NCBI GenBank assembly: GCA_029239415.1
Contig: JAQZAY010000123.1
Coordinates: 1 to 9,723 of the forward strand
Length of the DNA: 9,723 nt
DNA from: Pseudomonas sp.
Lineage (GTDB): Bacteria; Pseudomonadota; Gammaproteobacteria; Pseudomonadales; Pseudomonadaceae
Direction of reading: 5' to 3'
The position numbers and the translations under genes were made by a program. Shown one piece after another: positions 5,902-9,723 of this stretch (positions within the stretch are counted from its first letter, which is position 1; each line of letters starts with the position of its first letter). The notes below the pieces were generated by a model. It worked only from the letters and a program-made list of their open reading frames with translations, searched no databases and had not been told where the DNA came from.

Positions 5902-7029
5902 ATGGCCGAAGCAAAACAACTCAGTGGCGCAGGCCTGCGCGGCCAGGTCGCCGGGCAGACCGCGCTGTCCACCGTCGGCCAGGCCGGGGCCGGCCTGACC
6001 TACCGGGGCTACGACGTCCGTGACCTGGCGGCCCACGCCGAATTCGAGGAAGTCGCCTACCTGCTGCTCTATGGCGAACTGCCAAGCCAGGCCGAGCTGG
6101 AGCAATACAAGCTCAGGCTCAAGTCGCTGCGCGACCTGCCCCAGGCGCTCAAGGAAGTGCTCGAACGCATCCCCGCCACTGCCCACCCGATGGACGTGAT
6201 GCGTACCGGCTGCTCGCTGCTCGGCACCCTGGAGCCGGAGCACAGCTTCGAGCTGCAGCGCGACAAGACCGACCGCCTGCTGGCCGTGTTTCCCGCGATC
6301 ATGTGCTACTGGTACCGCTTCAGCCACCACGGCGTGCGCATCGATTGCACCAGCGACGAGCCCACCGTGGGCGGGCACTTCCTGCAGCTGCTGCACGGCA
6401 AGCAGCCCAGCGCGCTGCACGTCAAGGTGATGAACGTCTCGCTGATCCTCTACGCCGAGCACGAATTCAACGCCTCGACCTTTACCGCCCGCGTCTGCGC
6501 CTCCACCTTGTCCGACCTGTACTCCTGCGTCACCGCCGCCATCGGTACCCTGCGCGGCCCATTGCACGGCGGCGCCAACGAAGCGGCGATGGAGCTGATC
6601 GAGCGCTTCCAGAGCCCGCAGGAGGCGGTGGCCGAACTGCTCAGGATGCTCGAGCGCAAGGACAAGATCATGGGCTTCGGCCATGCCATCTACAAGGAGT
6701 CCGACCCGCGCAACGAGGTGATCAAGGGCTGGTCGAAGCAGCTTGCCGACGAGGCGGGCGACAGCGTGCTGTATCCGGTGTCCGAGGCCATCGACCAGAC
6801 CATGTGGGAGCAGAAGAAACTGTTTCCCAACGCCGACTTCTACCATGCCTCGGCCTACCACTTCATGGGTATCCCGACCAAGCTGTTCACCCCGATCTTT
6901 GTCTGCTCGCGCCTGACTGGCTGGGCGGCGCACGTGTTCGAGCAGCGCGCCAACAACCGCATCATCCGACCGAGCGCCGAATACACCGGCGTCGAACAGC
7001 GCAAGTTCGTGCCGGTCGAGCAACGCTGA
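5902..7029 (+). CDS. prpC: 2-methylcitrate synthase
   Basis: PrpC condenses propionyl-CoA with oxaloacetate to give 2-methylcitrate and CoA, the entry step of the cycle. The 375-residue protein has the citrate-synthase fold of the short, type-II-like group. Seen are LTYRGYDVRDLA near the N-terminus, HEFNAST (187-193), the catalytic histidine loop GPLHGGANE with H222, GFGHAIYKESDPR with H261, and the catalytic aspartate D312 in ADFYHASAYHFMGIP. RIIRPSAEYTG is the usual C-terminal block. ATG 5902 is chosen over 5890 because of the GGAG placed 6 nt upstream, and it gives the usual MAEAKQLSGAGLRG start. Operon context with prpB and acnD supports methylcitrate rather than citrate synthase. Palindromic REP elements stand on both sides of the gene, so its mRNA level could differ from that of prpB and acnD. 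Confidence 0.97.
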   Translation: MAEAKQLSGAGLRGQVAGQTALSTVGQAGAGLTYRGYDVRDLAAHAEFEEVAYLLLYGELPSQAELEQYKLRLKSLRDLPQALKEVLERIPATAHPMDVMRTGCSLLGTLEPEHSFELQRDKTDRLLAVFPAIMCYWYRFSHHGVRIDCTSDEPTVGGHFLQLLHGKQPSALHVKVMNVSLILYAEHEFNASTFTARVCASTLSDLYSCVTAAIGTLRGPLHGGANEAAMELIERFQSPQEAVAELLRMLERKDKIMGFGHAIYKESDPRNEVIKGWSKQLADEAGDSVLYPVSEAIDQTMWEQKKLFPNADFYHASAYHFMGIPTKLFTPIFVCSRLTGWAAHVFEQRANNRIIRPSAEYTGVEQRKFVPVEQR

Positions 7030-7051
7030 GACAGAGAGGCGCCCACGCCGT

Positions 7052-7082
7052 ACCTGTGGGAGCTGGCCTGCCAGCGAATGCG
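7052..7082 (+). repeat. REP element, left copy
   Basis: A 31-base element beginning ACCTGTGGGAGC and ending GCGAATGCG, with an internal hairpin GCTGGC/GCCAGC. It matches the inverse of the copy at 7114-7144 at 28 of 31 positions. It begins 22 nt after the prpC stop. Confidence 0.85.
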
Positions 7083-7113
7083 CAAGCGCGGGCACCTGCG
7101 TTGCCCGATCCGA

Positions 7114-7144
7114 CGCATTCGCGGGCAAGCCCGCTCCCACAGGT
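7114..7144 (-). repeat. REP element, right copy (inverted)
   Basis: The inverted partner of 7052-7082, separated by 31 bases. Its internal hairpin is GCGGGC/GCCCGC. Compared with the left copy, the T-A pair of the stem has become a G-C pair (both bases changed together), so pairing is preserved; the third difference is in the loop. Together the two form a head-to-head REP pair typical of Pseudomonas, between prpC and acnD. Confidence 0.85.
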
Positions 7145-7187
7145 GCGGCGCAAGCCTTCCGATTACCGTGAGCGAGCCTGATCCCGC

Positions 7188-9723
7188 ATGAATACACACT
7201 ACCGCAAGAACCTTCCCGGCACCGACCTTGACTACTTCGACGCCCGCGCGGCCGTCGAGGCGATCAAGCCCGGCGCCTATGATCGGCTCCCGTACACCTC
7301 CCGCGTACTGGCCGAAAACCTGGTGCGCCGCTGCGACCCGGCGAGCCTCGAGGTGTCCCTGGGGCAGCTGATCGAGCGCAAGCGCGACCTCGACTTCCCG
7401 TGGTTCCCGGCGCGCGTGGTCTGCCACGACATCCTCGGCCAGACCGCCCTGGTCGACCTCGCCGGCCTGCGTGACGCCATCGCGGACATGGGTGGCGACC
7501 CTGCCCAGGTCAACCCGGTGGTGCCGGTGCAGCTGATCGTCGATCATTCGCTGGCGGTCGAGTGTGGCGGCCATGATCCGCAGGCGTTCGAGAAGAACCG
7601 CGCCATCGAAGACCGGCGCAACGAAGACCGCTTCCATTTCATCGACTGGACCAAGAAGGCCTTCAGGAACGTCGAGGTGATCCCGCCAGGCAACGGCATC
7701 ATGCACCAGATCAACCTGGAGAAGATGTCGCCGGTGATCCACAGCGACCGCGGCGTGGCCTATCCAGACACCTGCGTGGGCACCGACAGCCATACCCCGC
7801 ACGTCGATGCCCTGGGTGTGATCGCCATCGGGGTGGGAGGGCTCGAGGCCGAGAACGTCATGCTTGGCCGTGCCTCGTGGATGCGCCTGCCTGAAATCAT
7901 CGGCGTGGAGCTGGCTGGCAGGCTGCAGCCGGGCATCACGGCCACCGACCTGGTCCTGGCCCTCACCGAGTTCCTGCGCCAGCAGCGGGTGGTCGGCGCC
8001 TATCTGGAGTTCCATGGCGAAGGCGCCCGGGCCCTGACCCTGGGCGACCGCGCGACCATTTCCAACATGGCCCCGGAATACGGCGCCACCGCAGCGATGT
8101 TCGCCATCGACCCGCAGACCCTCGACTACCTGAGGCTGACCGGTCGCGAAGACGCGCAGGTCAAGCTCGTCGAGACCTATGCCAAGGCAGCTGGGTTGTG
8201 GGCCGACAGCCTGGTCGATGCAGAGTATGAGCGGGTGTTGCATTTCGACCTGTCCGCGGTGGTCCGCAACATGGCCGGGCCATCCAACCCCCACGCGCGG
8301 GTGGCCACCGGCGACCTGGCGGCCAGGGGCATCGCCGGGGCCTGGGAAAACGTGCCCGGGCAGATGCCCGACGGTGCCGTGATCATCGCCGCGATCACCA
8401 GCTGCACCAACACCAGCAACCCGCGCAACGTCATCGCCGCCGGCCTGCTGGCACGCAATGCCAACCGCCTCGGACTGGCTCGCAAGCCCTGGGTGAAGTC
8501 GTCCCTGGCGCCTGGCTCCAAGACAGTCAAGCTGTACCTGGAGGAGGCCGGCCTGGAGCAAGAGCTGGAGCAGCTGGGCTTTGGCATCGTCGCCTTCGCC
8601 TGCACTACCTGCAACGGCATGTCTGGCGCGCTCGACCCTGTCATCGAGCGGGAGATCATTGACCGCGACCTGTACGCCACGGCAGTGCTCTCGGGCAACC
8701 GCAACTTCGATGGGCGCATCCATCCCTACGCCAAGCAGGCCTTCCTGGCCTCGCCACCGCTGGTGGTCGCGTACGCCATCGCCGGCACCATCCGCTTCGA
8801 CATCGAGAAGGATGTGCTGGGGGTAGTCGACCGCAAGGAGATCCGCCTCAAGGACATCTGGCCAACGGACGAGGAAATCGACGCGGTGGTACGTGCCGCG
8901 GTCAAGCCCGAGCAGTTCCGCCAGGTCTACATTCCCATGTTCGCCATCGAGCCAGACACCGGGCCCAAGGTCGCGCCGCTGTACGAATGGCGCCCGATGA
9001 GCACCTACATTCGCCGCCCGCCCTACTGGGAAGGTGCGTTGGCAGGGGCGCGCACCCTCACCGGCATGCGCCCGCTGGCGGTGCTGCCCGACAACATCAC
9101 CACCGACCATCTGTCGCCGTCCAACGCCATCATGGCCGACAGCGCGGCGGGCGAATACCTGGCGAAGATGGGCCTGCCCGAGGAGGACTTCAACTCCTAC
9201 GCGACCCACCGCGGCGACCACCTGACCGCCCAGCGAGCCACCTTCGCCAACCCCAAGCTGTTCAACGAAATGGTGGTGCGCGATGGCAAGGTCGTGCAGG
9301 GCTCGCTGGCGCGCATCGAGCCCGAAGGGCAAGTGACGCGCATGTGGGAGGCGATCGAGACCTACATGCAGCGCAAGCAGCCGCTGATCATCGTGGCCGG
9401 TGCCGACTATGGCCAGGGCTCGTCGCGCGACTGGGCCGCCAAGGGCGTGCGCCTGGCGGGCGTCGAGGCTATCGTTGCCGAAGGCTTCGAGCGTATCCAC
9501 CGCACCAACCTGGTGGGCATGGGCGTGCTGCCGCTGGAATTCAAGCCGGGCGTGGACCGCAAGACGCTGGGCATCGACGGCAGCGAGACCTTCGACGTGC
9601 TCGGCCAGCGTACGCCGCAGGCGACGCTGACCCTGGTGATCACCCGCAAGACCGGCGAGCGCCTGGAGGTCCCCGTGACCTGTCGGCTGGACACCGCCGA
9701 AGAAGTCTCGATCTATGAAGCGG
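7188..9723 (+). CDS. acnD: Fe/S-dependent 2-methylcitrate dehydratase AcnD, 3' end cut
   Basis: AcnD is an aconitase-family enzyme that, with the isomerase PrpF, dehydrates 2-methylcitrate to 2-methylaconitate in place of PrpD. The window holds 845 codons; judged by family length roughly 15-25 residues are missing at the window edge. The start ATG 7188 is fixed by an in-frame TGA at 7179-7181; Shine-Dalgarno is weak. The three [4Fe-4S] cysteines are present: C406 in ITSCTNTSNPRNVI, C472 and C475 in ACTTCNGMSG. The swivel domain carries GSSRDW (744-749) with the active-site serine and arginine. TTDHLSPSNAI is the usual linker block. The sequence MNTHYRKNLPGTDLDYFDARAAVEAI is AcnD-like rather than AcnA-like, and the position after prpC supports this. 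prpF is expected next, beyond the window. A REP pair sits 43 nt upstream. Confidence 0.96.
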   Translation, partial: MNTHYRKNLPGTDLDYFDARAAVEAIKPGAYDRLPYTSRVLAENLVRRCDPASLEVSLGQLIERKRDLDFPWFPARVVCHDILGQTALVDLAGLRDAIADMGGDPAQVNPVVPVQLIVDHSLAVECGGHDPQAFEKNRAIEDRRNEDRFHFIDWTKKAFRNVEVIPPGNGIMHQINLEKMSPVIHSDRGVAYPDTCVGTDSHTPHVDALGVIAIGVGGLEAENVMLGRASWMRLPEIIGVELAGRLQPGITATDLVLALTEFLRQQRVVGAYLEFHGEGARALTLGDRATISNMAPEYGATAAMFAIDPQTLDYLRLTGREDAQVKLVETYAKAAGLWADSLVDAEYERVLHFDLSAVVRNMAGPSNPHARVATGDLAARGIAGAWENVPGQMPDGAVIIAAITSCTNTSNPRNVIAAGLLARNANRLGLARKPWVKSSLAPGSKTVKLYLEEAGLEQELEQLGFGIVAFACTTCNGMSGALDPVIEREIIDRDLYATAVLSGNRNFDGRIHPYAKQAFLASPPLVVAYAIAGTIRFDIEKDVLGVVDRKEIRLKDIWPTDEEIDAVVRAAVKPEQFRQVYIPMFAIEPDTGPKVAPLYEWRPMSTYIRRPPYWEGALAGARTLTGMRPLAVLPDNITTDHLSPSNAIMADSAAGEYLAKMGLPEEDFNSYATHRGDHLTAQRATFANPKLFNEMVVRDGKVVQGSLARIEPEGQVTRMWEAIETYMQRKQPLIIVAGADYGQGSSRDWAAKGVRLAGVEAIVAEGFERIHRTNLVGMGVLPLEFKPGVDRKTLGIDGSETFDVLGQRTPQATLTLVITRKTGERLEVPVTCRLDTAEEVSIYEA

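Noticed and set aside
3970..7197. Open frame of 1075 codons on the minus strand opposite the regulator, prpB and prpC
   Set aside because: It lies antisense to three clearly recognised genes, has a low-complexity composition rich in H, Q, G, A, V and D, and shows no domain. This is the usual shadow of strong third-position G/C bias.
6855..9500. Open frame of 881 codons on the minus strand opposite acnD
   Set aside because: It is antisense to a well-supported acnD with intact Fe-S cysteines and has the same biased composition; no motif is recognised.
1..9723. CRISPR array, tRNA or rRNA genes, insertion sequence or phage genes
   Set aside because: No spaced direct repeats, no tRNA-like or rRNA sequence, and no transposase or integrase was seen; apart from the control region and REP elements the window is filled with ordinary genes.

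Overview
The window looks like chromosomal DNA of a Pseudomonas, most likely of the P. putida group. The reasons are the high G+C, the protein sequences, the gene content (a GntR-type regulator followed by prpB, prpC and acnD), and REP palindromes of the type built on CCTGTGGGAGC. This assignment comes from recognition of sequence and layout, not from a database search.

The left part (1-3864) is read leftward. First comes a three-gene cassette: a small exported protein with a retropepsin-like DTGA motif (3864-3328), a membrane protein made of a degenerate transglutaminase domain plus seven C-terminal membrane helices (3322-1787), and a RimK-related ATP-grasp ligase (1787-801). The genes are 5 nt apart and then overlap by one base, so they are almost certainly co-transcribed and translationally coupled. 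The set is conserved as a neighbourhood but its substrate and product are not established. It is the most interesting unexplained system here. After a 78-nt gap follows the 5' part of pabB (722 leftward, cut by the window edge).

The middle (3865-4158) is a divergent control region. It holds several perfect palindromes, a nested stem-loop, and a good sigma70-type promoter (TTGACT, 17 nt, TATTTT) flanked by two ATTGTCGACAAT-like sites exactly 73 bp apart.

The right part (4159-9723) is read rightward and is the methylcitrate-cycle (propionyl-CoA degradation) operon. It contains a GntR/FCD regulator, prpB (2-methylisocitrate lyase), prpC (2-methylcitrate synthase) and acnD (Fe-S 2-methylcitrate dehydratase, missing roughly its last 15-25 residues at the window edge). 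PrpC condenses propionyl-CoA with oxaloacetate. AcnD, with PrpF (expected downstream, outside the window), dehydrates 2-methylcitrate. PrpB cleaves 2-methylisocitrate to pyruvate and succinate. Both gaps inside the operon, prpB-prpC and prpC-acnD, carry REP-type palindromes, so prpC is flanked by inverted copies of an 18-bp sequence.

Long open frames on the strand opposite the prp genes and opposite the membrane-protein gene are shadows produced by G+C-rich codon bias.
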